Below the pieces are notes generated by a model. That model did no database searches, was not told the origin of the DNA, and worked only from the letters and a program-made list of their open reading frames with translations. This document shows, piece after piece, positions 36,247 through 45,044 of a stretch of 64,000 bases of DNA; the stretch's first letter is position 1, and each line of letters begins with the position of its first letter. The position numbers and the translations under genes are program-made. This DNA is from Alphaproteobacteria bacterium (lineage in GTDB: Bacteria; Pseudomonadota; Alphaproteobacteria; Micropepsales; Micropepsaceae). The stretch spans positions 1 through 64,000 of the forward strand of contig WGNU01000004.1 of assembly GCA_016124385.1 (NCBI GenBank). The letters run 5' to 3'.

Positions 36247-36899
36247 TCGGCGAGGCTTTCCAGTTCCGCGCGCAGCGCCGCGATGCCGTCGCCGCGCGAG
36301 GACGACGTGACATGTAGAACGGGGTGCGCTGCGCCGTGCTTTTTCGTCTCGGCCGATACCGCGGCGATTGTCCGCGCGAGGTCGCCCGCCTTGGGCGCGT
36401 CGGCTTTCGTCAAGACGATCTGATAGGAAACGGCCGCCTGGTCCAGCACCGCCATCACGTCGCGGTCGAGATCTTTCAGCCCGTGCCGGCTGTCGATCAG
36501 CAGCAGCACACGGCGAAGGCTCGGCCGCCCGCGCAAATAGTCGATGATGAGCGTGTTCCACACTTTCGACTGCGATTTTGCGACGCGCGCATAGCCGTAA
36601 CCCGGCAGGTCGACGACATGGAGCCGTCCGCCCAGCGCGAAGAAATTGATCTCGCGCGTGCGCCCGGGCGTGTGCGACACGCGCGCGAGGCTGCGCCGAT
36701 GGGTGAGCGCGTTGAGAAGGCTCGACTTGCCGACATTCGAGCGGCCCGCGAAGGCGATCTCGGGCAGCGTGTTGGGCGGCAATCCATCCGCGCGCGCGGC
36801 CGCGAAGAAGAACGCGCAGTCCTGCGCGAAGAGAACGCGCCCGCGCTCGATCGCCTCCTCGCTGAAATCGGGACTAGTGGCCGGAGGGTCCTGCGTCAC
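36243..36899 (-). CDS. engB: Ribosome biogenesis GTPase EngB/YsxC
   Basis: A 218-aa circularly standard G-domain. G1 is GRSNVGKSSLLN, G2 includes TPGRTREINFF, G3 DLPGYGYARV and G4 TKAD. It is needed for late 50S subunit assembly. The start at 36899 overlaps the yidC end by 26 nt, placing it last in the rpmH-rnpA-yidD-yidC-engB operon. Confidence 0.95.
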   Translation of the reverse strand: MTQDPPATSPDFSEEAIERGRVLFAQDCAFFFAAARADGLPPNTLPEIAFAGRSNVGKSSLLNALTHRRSLARVSHTPGRTREINFFALGGRLHVVDLPGYGYARVAKSQSKVWNTLIIDYLRGRPSLRRVLLLIDSRHGLKDLDRDVMAVLDQAAVSYQIVLTKADAPKAGDLARTIAAVSAETKKHGAAHPVLHVTSSSRGDGIAALRAELESLAD

Positions 36900-38691
36900 C
36901 GGCCCGTCCGTTTCGCACGCGATCGATGAGCCCCTTCAGCCAGCCCGGCATGCCGAACCGGTTGAGCCCTTCGATCGGCACGCCCATGCGCCGCATGATC
37001 ACGGCCTGCTGCAAAATCGACAGCAAATTGTTCCACGTCCAATAGATGACGAGCCCGGCCGGGAACGTCGCCAGCATGAACGTGAAGATCCACGGCATCA
37101 GCGAGAAGATGCGCTGCTGGATCGGGTCCGTCGGCGGCGGGTTCAATTGCATCTGGACCCACATCGACACACCCATGATGAGTGGCCAGATGCCGATATG
37201 GAGCGGCAGGCCCAAATAGTACTCGGGCACCGTGAACGGCAGGAGCCCGAAGAGATTGAAGATCGACGTGGGGTCGGGCGCCGAGAGGTCCTGGATCCAG
37301 CCGAAGAATGGCGCGTGCCGCATTTCGATGGTGACGAACAACACCTTGTAGAGCGAGAAGAACACCGGAATCTGGATGAGCACCGGCAGACAGCCCATTA
37401 CCGGGTTCACCTTCTCGCGCCGATAGAGCTCCATCAGCTGCTTTTGCTGCTCCATCGGATCATCTTTGTACTGATCGCGCAGCCGCATCATCTCCGGCTG
37501 CACTTTCTTCATCTTGCTCATCGCCTCATAGGAGCGGTTGGCGAGCGGGAAGAAGACCAGCTTGATGAGAACGGTGAGGAGCAGGATCGCCACGCCGAAA
37601 TTCCCGACGAGGTGGTAGAGCCAGTCGAGCACGATAAAAATCGGCTTCGTGATGATGAAGAACCAGCCCCAGTCTACGGCAAGGTCGAACCGGTCGAGCT
37701 TGGGTCCTTCCTCGGCATAGCGATCGACGATCGAGACGACCTTGGCGCCGGCGAAAAGATGATGTGTCGCGCTCGCGCTGGCGCCGGGTGCGATGGTCAT
37801 CGGCGAGGCATGGATGAAATCGGTCTGGAAGATCTCGCGCGGCCCCTCGGCGCGGTCGGTGAAGCTCGCGCGGATGGTGGTGTCCTGCTGCGGCGCGACG
37901 GCGGCCATCCAGTATTTGTCGGTGATGCCGATCCACCCGCCGGTGGAATCCGTCCTGATCGTGCCTGCGTCGCGCACCTCGGAATAGTCGACTTCCTGCA
38001 GCGTCTCGTTGAAAACGCCGATGAGCCCTTCGTGGAGCACCCAATAGGTCATGTGCTGCGGCTGGCCGTGCCGCGAGATAAGCGCGTAGGGATAGAGATC
38101 GACGGGCGCCTCGCCCGTGTTCTCAACCGTCTCGACCACCGTGAAGAGATAGTTCTGATCGAGCGAAATCTCGCGGCGGAAGAAAAGTCCCTGCCCATTG
38201 TCCCAGGTGAGCACGACGGGCGAGCTGGGCGAGAGCTTCGCCCCATTCGAGTGCCACTCGGTTGTCTCGTTCGGCAGCGCCATCGTCGCGTTGGCGGCCG
38301 GCGCGAAGCCGAACTCGGCGTAATAGGGCGTCGCCGTGCCCGTCGGCGCGAAGAGCACGATCTCCGGGCTCTTGGGATCGTTGGTCTCGCGATAACCGTG
38401 GAGCTGCAGATCATCGATCCGCGAGCCGCGCAGGCGGATCGAGCCGCCGAGCTTCTGGCTCGTGATCGGGATCCGTTGACCGGACGTGGCGACGGCCTCT
38501 TCGCGTGGCAGCGCGATCTGCGGCGCGGCGACGCTAGGGGCCGTTGGGGCCGCGCTCTCGGACTGAGCGGCGGCCTGCCGGCGCTCCATCTCGGCCTGCG
38601 TCTGCGGGCCGATCACCAGGAACTGCCACGCCACGATGACGAGCACCGACAGAGCGATGGCGAGAACGAGATTACGCGTATCGGAGCTCAT
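36874..38691 (-). CDS. yidC: Membrane protein insertase YidC
   Basis: A 605-aa Oxa1-family insertase of the gram-negative type. N-terminal helix (residues 6-24), a large periplasmic domain (about 60-340), then the conserved membrane core: FNLAVDWGWFFIITKPIF-like first helix, LLTVLIKLVFFPLANRSYEAMSKMKKVQPEM, and MGCLPVLIQIPVFFSLYKVLF. The conserved hydrophilic-groove Arg lies in the first core helix region. Ends with a basic tail. Overlaps yidD (ATGA). Confidence 0.96.
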   Translation of the reverse strand: MSSDTRNLVLAIALSVLVIVAWQFLVIGPQTQAEMERRQAAAQSESAAPTAPSVAAPQIALPREEAVATSGQRIPITSQKLGGSIRLRGSRIDDLQLHGYRETNDPKSPEIVLFAPTGTATPYYAEFGFAPAANATMALPNETTEWHSNGAKLSPSSPVVLTWDNGQGLFFRREISLDQNYLFTVVETVENTGEAPVDLYPYALISRHGQPQHMTYWVLHEGLIGVFNETLQEVDYSEVRDAGTIRTDSTGGWIGITDKYWMAAVAPQQDTTIRASFTDRAEGPREIFQTDFIHASPMTIAPGASASATHHLFAGAKVVSIVDRYAEEGPKLDRFDLAVDWGWFFIITKPIFIVLDWLYHLVGNFGVAILLLTVLIKLVFFPLANRSYEAMSKMKKVQPEMMRLRDQYKDDPMEQQKQLMELYRREKVNPVMGCLPVLIQIPVFFSLYKVLFVTIEMRHAPFFGWIQDLSAPDPTSIFNLFGLLPFTVPEYYLGLPLHIGIWPLIMGVSMWVQMQLNPPPTDPIQQRIFSLMPWIFTFMLATFPAGLVIYWTWNNLLSILQQAVIMRRMGVPIEGLNRFGMPGWLKGLIDRVRNGRAGDAGPSGH

Positions 38692-38966
38692 GCGGAGGGG
38701 CGCGCTTTCTCTGCTGGCGGAACGGGATCAAAGCCCTCGCCCGACCCGAGCAGCCGGACCGGGTGGCAGCGCGACAGGCGGCGAACGGCGAGCCACGTGC
38801 CCTTGAGGGGTCCGTGCACGCGCAGCGCCTCAAGGGCATAGGCGGAACAGGTCGGCTGGAACCGGCACGACGGCGCCATCATTGGCGAAAGGGTCAGCCG
38901 ATAGAGATGGATCGGCACGGATAGCGCCGCGACTGAGAGGTGACGAAAGGCTTCGCTCAGAGTCAT
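38688..38966 (-). CDS. yidD: Membrane protein insertion efficiency factor YidD
   Basis: A 92-aa protein. The family core IHLYRLTLSPMMAPSCRFQPTCSAYALEALRVHG carries the conserved cysteines (CRF, TCS). It then continues KGTWLAVRRLSRCHPV, with a third Cys. It overlaps rnpA upstream and yidC downstream by 4 nt each. Confidence 0.95.
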   Translation of the reverse strand: MTLSEAFRHLSVAALSVPIHLYRLTLSPMMAPSCRFQPTCSAYALEALRVHGPLKGTWLAVRRLSRCHPVRLLGSGEGFDPVPPAEKARPSA

Positions 38967-39427
38967 TGATCCGCGCCTTTCCGGGACTTGCGGCTGGGCG
39001 CGGCTTTGTCGCCCTGCTGGTTGACGCGCCGGAGCGCGGCGGCGAGATCCGCCATGAGGACGGCCATGGGCCGGGTGAGGGCGCCGCGGCGGCCGACGAG
39101 AACATAGTCGGTGCCGTGCTGCGCATAAAGGGGAAGGACTTGCCGTGCCGCTTCCTTGAGGCGCCGCCGGGCGCGGTTTCGTGTCACGGCGTTACCGATT
39201 TTCTTGGTGACCGTGAAGCCGACGCGCGCGCGAGTGGGCGTGGGCCCCTGGCGGACGGCTTGGAGAATGAAGGCGTCGGTTGCCACGCGGCCCCCTTGCG
39301 CGGCCTTCAGGAAATCACGGCGGACCTTGATGCGCGCGATCGGCGCGGCGGCGGGTGCGGCCGTGATCTCAGGCAGACAGCTTTTTCCGCCCGTTGGCCC
39401 GGCGATTGGCGAGGATTTTCCGGCCAT
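38963..39427 (-). CDS. rnpA: Ribonuclease P protein component
   Basis: The basic protein subunit of RNase P. The conserved domain begins at [15 protein letters not shown] and includes [25 protein letters not shown], the RNR motif that binds RNA. The only in-frame ATG is at 39427, which makes a 154-aa protein whose gene overlaps rpmH by 59 nt. No ATG, GTG or TTG lies between it and the conserved domain. A typical RnpA would start near residue 30, so a non-standard start just after rpmH is the alternative. Confidence 0.88.
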   Translation of the reverse strand: MAGKSSPIAGPTGGKSCLPEITAAPAAAPIARIKVRRDFLKAAQGGRVATDAFILQAVRQGPTPTRARVGFTVTKKIGNAVTRNRARRRLKEAARQVLPLYAQHGTDYVLVGRRGALTRPMAVLMADLAAALRRVNQQGDKAAPSRKSRKGADQ

Positions 39428-39503
39428 TCTTCGTCGCGCTCCGCAGGCGGAACCCGTGGCGGCGCTTCCGGACCAGTTTGCTTGGTTGATAGGTGCGCTT
39501 CAT
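39369..39503 (-). CDS. rpmH: 50S ribosomal protein L34
   Basis: A 44-aa protein too short for the track: [20 protein letters not shown] followed by [20 protein letters not shown] and KLSA. This is the full family sequence at the usual length. It is the first gene of the rpmH-rnpA-yidD-yidC-engB operon, and its 3' end lies inside the rnpA frame. Confidence 0.98.
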   Translation of the reverse strand: MKRTYQPSKLVRKRRHGFRLRSATKNGRKILANRRANGRKKLSA

Positions 39504-39539
39504 GGCGCCTCAAGACCCCGGCGTTTTCGTGAGGGCGGG

Positions 39540-39568
39540 TTAATACCCATGGGGGCTCCCCAAGTCAA
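39540..39568 (-). promoter_or_regulatory. Sigma70-type promoter for rpmH operon
   Basis: On the minus strand, TTGACT (39568-39563), 17 nt, then TATTAA (39545-39540), about 37 nt before the rpmH start codon. Both boxes are near consensus and spacing is ideal. Confidence 0.65.
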
Positions 39569-39697
39569 CAAAGGCCTGGAAACAGACCAATTTCGCTCTC
39601 ACGCGAGCGTCATTGGCGGGTGAGGGCGCCGCCTGACTATATGAATGCGCGGCGTCACCGATCGCCACGGCGCCAACGGCCAAGAGCCGCGAGGATC

Positions 39698-40528
39698 ATG
39701 TTCGCGAGACTGATGGGAGCAATGATGGTCATGGCCGCGATCGCGGGCGCACCGGCCCGGGCCGAGGGAACCCTCGCCGCCTATTTCGGGGAGGCCTCCG
39801 GCGGGGCGGACGATGTCAACCACGCTGCGTTCGATGCGATTCTCAAAACCTATGTACGAAAGGGCGCGGACGGCATCAACCGCGTCGACTACACGGCCCT
39901 GAAGGCGGGCGAGGACCGCGCGGCCTTGAGCGCCTATCTGCGAGACCTTGAGGCCGTCCACGTACGGGACTTGCCCCGGCCCGCGCAGTTCGCTTTTTGG
40001 ATCAACCTCTATAACGCCCTCACGCTCGACGTAGTGGTCCAGCGCTACCCGGTAAGGTCGATCCGCGACATCGCTATTTCGCCCGGACTCTTTTCCATCG
40101 GCCCCTGGGGCAAGAAACTGGTGACGGTCGAAGGCAAGAGCCTTTCCCTCGACAATATCGAGCACGACATTCTGCGCGCGATCTGGCGCGACCCGCGCAT
40201 TCACTACGCGGTCAATTGCGCCTCGCTCGGCTGCCCGAACCTTCAGGATCGCGCCTTCACCGCGCAGAACGTCGAGCGGCTGCTCGACGAGGCCGCCCGC
40301 GCCTACGTCAACCATCCGCGCGGCGTGCGGATCGAGGGCGGGCGCCTTATCGCCTCCAGCCTCTATGATTGGTACGCGAAGGATTTCCGGGCCGAAGAGG
40401 GCGGGCTTCTCGGCCATCTCGGCCGTTATGCGATGCCTGCGCTGGCCGCCGAGCTGAAGACCTTCGGCCGCGTCTCGCGCTACACATACGATTGGGCGCT
40501 GAACGACATTGAGCGCGAAGGCCGGTAA
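39698..40528 (+). CDS. Exported DUF547 protein
   Basis: A 276-aa protein. The ATG at 39698 has GAGG upstream and begins a signal peptide (MFARLMGAMMVMAAIAGAPARA). The DUF547 core is clear: FWINLYNALTLDVVVQRYPVRSIRDI, LDNIEHDILRAIWRDPRIHYAVNCASLGCPNL and FTAQNVERLLDEAARAYVNHPRGV. The conserved NCAS-xGCP cysteines are kept. The biochemical role is not established. It is followed after 15 nt by the TVP38 gene. Confidence 0.88.
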   Translation: MFARLMGAMMVMAAIAGAPARAEGTLAAYFGEASGGADDVNHAAFDAILKTYVRKGADGINRVDYTALKAGEDRAALSAYLRDLEAVHVRDLPRPAQFAFWINLYNALTLDVVVQRYPVRSIRDIAISPGLFSIGPWGKKLVTVEGKSLSLDNIEHDILRAIWRDPRIHYAVNCASLGCPNLQDRAFTAQNVERLLDEAARAYVNHPRGVRIEGGRLIASSLYDWYAKDFRAEEGGLLGHLGRYAMPALAAELKTFGRVSRYTYDWALNDIEREGR

Positions 40529-40543
40529 GGGACGGGGCGGGAC

Positions 40544-41275
40544 ATGGAACGACCGATCGAGGAAGCGGCAAAGCCGGGGTTTCGCTTTATGCGCCTGGCG
40601 CCGCTCGCCGTGATCCTCTTCGCTGCGGTCGCCTTTTTTGGCCTCGGCCTCAATCGCTACGTGACGCTCGACACGCTGCGCGACAACCGCGAGGCGCTGC
40701 AGGCCTATGTCGCGGCGAACCCGGTCGTCGCGCCCGCCGCCTTCATCGCCGTCTACGCGCTCTCGACGGCGCTCTCCTTGCCCCTCGGCGCGCTTCTCAC
40801 GCTGACCGGCGGCTTTCTTTTCGGCACGCTCTTGGGCACCGGCCTTGTTGTCGCCGGCGCAACGTTGGGCGCGACGATCCTCTTCATCGCCGTCAAGGCG
40901 GGCCTCGCCGATGCGCTCCGCGCCAGCGCCGGCGAGGCGCTCGCCCGCATGGAGAAGGGGTTCGCGGCGAATGCCTTCTCCTATCTTCTGTTCTTACGGC
41001 TCGTGCCGGTCTTTCCCTTCTTCATCGTCAATGTCGTGCCGGCGTTCCTGGGCGTTTCCCTCGCGACGTTCGTCGTTGCGACATTTGTTGGCATCATTCC
41101 CGGCTCGTTCGTCTATGCGAGCGTCGGCAACGGCCTCGGTGCGCTCTTCGACAAGGGCCTCGAGCCCGATCTCGGCATCATCTTCAATTGGGATATCTTG
41201 ATTCCGATCCTGGGCTTGGCCGTGCTTGCGCTCATCCCGGTTGCGGTGAGGGCCTGGAGCGGCCGCAAGACATGA
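40544..41275 (+). CDS. TVP38/TMEM64 (DedA-superfamily) membrane protein
   Basis: A 243-aa protein with about five to six membrane segments. The VTT domain shows the family signatures FIAVYALSTALSLPLGALLTLTGGFLFG and a late GFAANAFSYLLFLRLVPVFPFFIVNVVPAFLGV followed by GIIPGSFVYASVG. These carry the conserved Gly/Arg re-entrant elements. The flavin disulfide reductase gene starts 13 nt downstream, a pairing seen in many proteobacteria. Confidence 0.9.
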   Translation: MERPIEEAAKPGFRFMRLAPLAVILFAAVAFFGLGLNRYVTLDTLRDNREALQAYVAANPVVAPAAFIAVYALSTALSLPLGALLTLTGGFLFGTLLGTGLVVAGATLGATILFIAVKAGLADALRASAGEALARMEKGFAANAFSYLLFLRLVPVFPFFIVNVVPAFLGVSLATFVVATFVGIIPGSFVYASVGNGLGALFDKGLEPDLGIIFNWDILIPILGLAVLALIPVAVRAWSGRKT

Positions 41276-41288
41276 CGGCGGGGGAGCT

Positions 41289-42713
41289 ATGACGGGAAGG
41301 ATCAAGGCCGACATCTGCGTCATCGGCGGCGGATCGGGCGGGCTTTCGCTCGCCGCGGGCGCCGCGCAGCTTGGCCAGAAAGTCGTGCTCATCGAAAAGG
41401 GCAAGATGGGCGGCGACTGCCTCAACTATGGCTGCGTTCCCTCGAAGGCGCTGATCGCGGCTTCCAAACGCGCGCACGCGTTCCGCGCGAGCGCCGAATT
41501 CGGCATCGCGCCGGCCGAGCCCGTAATCGACTTTCGGCGCGTGCACGACCACATCCACGAGGTCATCGCGGCGATCGCGCCGATCGACAGCGTCGAGCGC
41601 TTCGAGGGGCTGGGCGTGACGGTCATCCAGGCGCCCGCCCGCTTCACTGGCCCGATGGAGATCGAGGCGGGCGGAAAAACGATCCGCGCGCGCCGCATCG
41701 TTATCGCGACGGGATCGCGTGCGGGCGTGCCGCCCATCCCGGGCCTGAGCGAGGTGCCTTACCTCACGAACGAGACGCTCTTCGACAATGTCGCGCTGCC
41801 CCGCCACCTCATCATCATCGGCGCGGGGCCGATCGGCATGGAGATGGCGCAGGCCCATCGCCGCCTGGGCGCGGAGGTGACGGTGCTCGATGCCGGTCCC
41901 GCCCTCGCCAAGGATGATCCCGAACTCACCAAGATCGTTCTGGATCGGCTGCGCCACGAGGGCATCGTCCTGCGCGAGAGCGTAAAGATCGCCCGCGTCG
42001 CGGGAACGGACGGTGCGATCACGGTGACGCTCTCGGGCGATGCCGGTGAGGAGACGATCACCGGCAGTCATCTGCTCGTCGCCGCCGGGCGCGTCCCCAA
42101 TGTCGAAGGTCTCGATCTTGAAAAGGCGGGCGTGCGCTACAGCCGCAGAGGCATCGAGGTCGATTCGCGGCTGCGCAGCAGCAACAAGAAGATATTCGCC
42201 GTCGGCGACGTCGCGGGCGGACTTCAGTTCACCCATGTCGCGAACTATCACGCGGGCCTCGTCATCCGGAACGTGCTCTTCCGCTTTCCGGCTTCACAGG
42301 ACACGCGCGCAATTCCCTGGTGCACCTATACTGATCCCGAACTGGCCCATGTCGGCCTCACCGAAGAGGAAGCGCGCAAGTCACACGGCCAGGTGACCGT
42401 GCTGCGCTGGCACCTCAAGGAAAATGACCGCGCCCAGGCCGAGCGCGAGACCGAGGGCCTGGCGAAGATCGTCGTCGACAAGCGCGGGCGCATCCTCGGC
42501 GCCTCCATCGTCGCGCCGGGTGCCGGCGACCTGATCCAGGTGTGGGTGCTGGCGATCACCAAGAAACTGAAGATCGCCGACGTGCAGGCGATGGTCGTCG
42601 CCTACCCGACGCTCGGCGAGATCAGCAAGCGCGCGGCGGGCGCCTATTTCACGCCCACATTGTTCTCGCCCCGCGTGCGCCTTCTCGTCCGTTTGCTGAC
42701 CAGCATCGGCTGA
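41289..42713 (+). CDS. FAD-dependent disulfide oxidoreductase (mercuric-reductase/lipoamide-dehydrogenase-like)
   Basis: A 474-aa class I flavin disulfide reductase. FAD motif GGGSGGLSLA, redox-active Cys pair GGDCLNYGCVPSK (C44, C49), NAD(P)-binding GAGPIGMEMA and the second FAD motif IFAVGDVAGG. The C-terminal interface reads VVAYPTLGEI, where lipoamide dehydrogenases have His-Pro-Thr; the His is Tyr here. The mercuric-reductase terminal Cys pair is absent. It is therefore unlikely to be either enzyme proper. It is linked to the TVP38 gene. Confidence 0.88.
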   Translation: MTGRIKADICVIGGGSGGLSLAAGAAQLGQKVVLIEKGKMGGDCLNYGCVPSKALIAASKRAHAFRASAEFGIAPAEPVIDFRRVHDHIHEVIAAIAPIDSVERFEGLGVTVIQAPARFTGPMEIEAGGKTIRARRIVIATGSRAGVPPIPGLSEVPYLTNETLFDNVALPRHLIIIGAGPIGMEMAQAHRRLGAEVTVLDAGPALAKDDPELTKIVLDRLRHEGIVLRESVKIARVAGTDGAITVTLSGDAGEETITGSHLLVAAGRVPNVEGLDLEKAGVRYSRRGIEVDSRLRSSNKKIFAVGDVAGGLQFTHVANYHAGLVIRNVLFRFPASQDTRAIPWCTYTDPELAHVGLTEEEARKSHGQVTVLRWHLKENDRAQAERETEGLAKIVVDKRGRILGASIVAPGAGDLIQVWVLAITKKLKIADVQAMVVAYPTLGEISKRAAGAYFTPTLFSPRVRLLVRLLTSIG

Positions 42714-42760
42714 TCGCGACACCCTGACGAATCGCCGGCGGTTCTGCTATCAGAGCCGCC

Positions 42761-44197
42761 ATGACTGTTTGGCAAAGATTGAGGGCGCTGGGCCGCCGGC
42801 TGGTCGCGCCGTTCACGCGCAGCCTGTCGGGACGGCTTCTCCTGCTCACGATCGCCTTCGTGATGTTGAGCGAAGTCATCGTCTATATTCCCTCGCTCTG
42901 CCTCTATCACACAAACTTGCTCTCGATGCGCCTTGCCGCAGCCCAATTGGCCGCGCTGCCGCTTTCCGAGACGGATCGCGATGCCCTCTCGGATGATCTG
43001 CGCCGCGAATTGCTCGCGAACGCGGGTGTCATCGCGGTCTCGCTCAAGCGCTCCGAAACGCGCGAACTTTACCTCGCCGAGGAGATGCCGCCGCAGATCG
43101 ACGCGGCCTTCGACATTACGTCGCCGACGTATCTCTCGATGCTCGCTGACACGTTTGATGCGCTGACAGCGCCGGCTGGCCGCACGATCCGCATCATGGG
43201 GGTGCCCCGCCTGCGCGGCGGCGAGAAGATCGACGTCGTGATGAACGAGGACGAGATTCGCGGCGAGTTGTTCGCCTATTCACAGCGCATCTTTCTGCTC
43301 TCGCTGCTTATTTCCGGCGCGACGGCGCTCCTCGTCTTCGTCAGCGTTTCATGGGCCTTCGTGCGGCCGGTGCAGCGCCTGACGCGCAACATGCTCGCCT
43401 TCCGCGAACGGCCAGAGGATGCGTACCGCATCCTGGAGCCCTCCGGCCGGGAAGATGAGATCGGCCGTGCGGAAGAAACCCTCGCCCAGATGCAGAGCGA
43501 GCTGCGCATGGCGCTGCATCAGCGCGCGCATCTGGCGGCACTGGGCACGTCGGTCGCCAAGATCAATCACGATTTGCGTAATCTGCTTGCGACCGCGCAA
43601 TTGACCTCCGATCGCATCGCGACCGTCAGCGATCCGGCGGTCCAGCGTTTGGCGCCCCGCCTCATCAGCGCGATCGACCGCGCGGTGGAGCTCACTTCGG
43701 CCACCCTGCGCTATGCCCGCGCGGAGGAGGCGGCGCCCCAACGCCGCCTCGTTCCCCTGCGCCCGGTCGTCGAGGAGGTGCTGACCGCCTGCGAAACGCA
43801 AGGCCCCGTCACGGTCGAAAACCTCGTGCCGGGCGAGATCGAGATCGACGCCGATCCGGATCAATTGTTCCGCCTTCTGATGAATATCGTTCGCAACGCC
43901 GTTCAGGTGCTCGAGGCGCAGGGCCAGGGCAGCGTACGCGTCATCGCGATCAAGAGCGCGGGCAAGGCCGTCATCGACATCGCGGATAACGGCCCGGGCA
44001 TCCCCGAACGTGCACGCGAACATCTCTTCGAGCCCTTCACGGGCAGCGCGCGCAGCGGCGGCACCGGCCTTGGCCTTGCGATCGCGAAGGAGCTTGCGCT
44101 CGCCCATGGCGGCGACATCACGCTGATCCGCACGGGCGCGGAGGGAACCGTCTTTCGCATCACGATTCCCGATTCCGATCTCGAGGACGGCGCGTGA
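42761..44197 (+). CDS. Sensor histidine kinase, orphan
   Basis: A 478-aa membrane kinase. Helix near residues 25-50, a periplasmic segment to about 175, a second helix (FLLSLLISGATALLVFVSVSWAFV), a HAMP region (PVQRLTRNMLAF), the phosphoacceptor box VAKINHDLRNLLATAQL (His about 270), then an ATPase domain with LLMNIVRNAVQVL (N box), DNGPGIP (G1) and GGTGLGLAIAKEL (G2). No response regulator lies beside it. Its stop overlaps the tam start (GTGA). Confidence 0.9.
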   Translation: MTVWQRLRALGRRLVAPFTRSLSGRLLLLTIAFVMLSEVIVYIPSLCLYHTNLLSMRLAAAQLAALPLSETDRDALSDDLRRELLANAGVIAVSLKRSETRELYLAEEMPPQIDAAFDITSPTYLSMLADTFDALTAPAGRTIRIMGVPRLRGGEKIDVVMNEDEIRGELFAYSQRIFLLSLLISGATALLVFVSVSWAFVRPVQRLTRNMLAFRERPEDAYRILEPSGREDEIGRAEETLAQMQSELRMALHQRAHLAALGTSVAKINHDLRNLLATAQLTSDRIATVSDPAVQRLAPRLISAIDRAVELTSATLRYARAEEAAPQRRLVPLRPVVEEVLTACETQGPVTVENLVPGEIEIDADPDQLFRLLMNIVRNAVQVLEAQGQGSVRVIAIKSAGKAVIDIADNGPGIPERAREHLFEPFTGSARSGGTGLGLAIAKELALAHGGDITLIRTGAEGTVFRITIPDSDLEDGA

Positions 44198-44973
44198 GCT
44201 GGGACCCCGGCCAATATTTGCGCTTCACGGATGAACGCAATCGCCCGGCGATGGACCTGCTCGCGCGCGTTCCGCTGGATGTGCCCGCGCGCATCATCGA
44301 TCTGGGCTGCGGGCCGGGGAACAGCACGGCGCTTCTGGCCGCCCGCTTTCCGCGCGCCGCGCTTTTAGGCGTTGATTCCTCGCGCGAGATGCTGGCGCGC
44401 GCCCGCCGCGAGGGCCCGCCAAACTCGGATTGGCTGGAAGCGGATGCCGGCAGCTTCACGCCGGCCGTCCCGCCCGACCTCATTTTTTCCAATGCGCTCT
44501 TTCAATGGGTGCCGGATCACGCGCCGATCCTCGCCCGCCTGCTCGGCACGCTCGCGCCGGGTGGCGTGCTGGCGGTTCAGATGCCGCGCAATTTCGACGC
44601 TCCCTCCCATCGCGCGATCCGCGAAGTGGCGGCGGAAAGTCCCTGGGCGGCGGTGCTCAAGCCGCTGATCCGCGAAGACCCGGTCGCCGGACCCGAGAAG
44701 TATTTTGCCGCGCTGCACCCAAGAGCCGCGAGCCTCGACCTCTGGGAGACCGAATATTGCCACGCGTTGTCGGGGGAGCATCCGGTCCTCGAATGGGTGA
44801 AAGGCACGGCGCTGCGGCCCCTGCTCGCGGTTCTGGATAGTCATCACCGCGACGTCTTTCTGTCACATTTGGCCGAACGACTGGCGCGCGCCTATCCAAG
44901 GCGTGACGATGGCGTGACACTGTTTCCCTTTAGACGACTATTTATTGTAGCGACACATTCCCCCGAACACTAG
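44194..44973 (+). CDS. tam: Trans-aconitate 2-methyltransferase
   Basis: A 259-aa SAM-dependent methyltransferase. The Tam signature WDPGQYLRFTDERNRPAMDLLARV is followed by motif I IIDLGCGPGNSTALLA and a late DHAPILARLLGTLAPGGVLAVQMPRNFDAPSH. It methylates trans-aconitate, which otherwise inhibits aconitase. The GTG start at 44194 overlaps the kinase gene by 4 nt. Confidence 0.92.
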   Translation: MSWDPGQYLRFTDERNRPAMDLLARVPLDVPARIIDLGCGPGNSTALLAARFPRAALLGVDSSREMLARARREGPPNSDWLEADAGSFTPAVPPDLIFSNALFQWVPDHAPILARLLGTLAPGGVLAVQMPRNFDAPSHRAIREVAAESPWAAVLKPLIREDPVAGPEKYFAALHPRAASLDLWETEYCHALSGEHPVLEWVKGTALRPLLAVLDSHHRDVFLSHLAERLARAYPRRDDGVTLFPFRRLFIVATHSPEH

Positions 44974-45044
44974 ATTTTGCTGCGGCTGCGCAATCCCGCC
45001 GGTACACTCGGGCAAGACGAATCACCGCAAGGGGAGAGCTCGCG

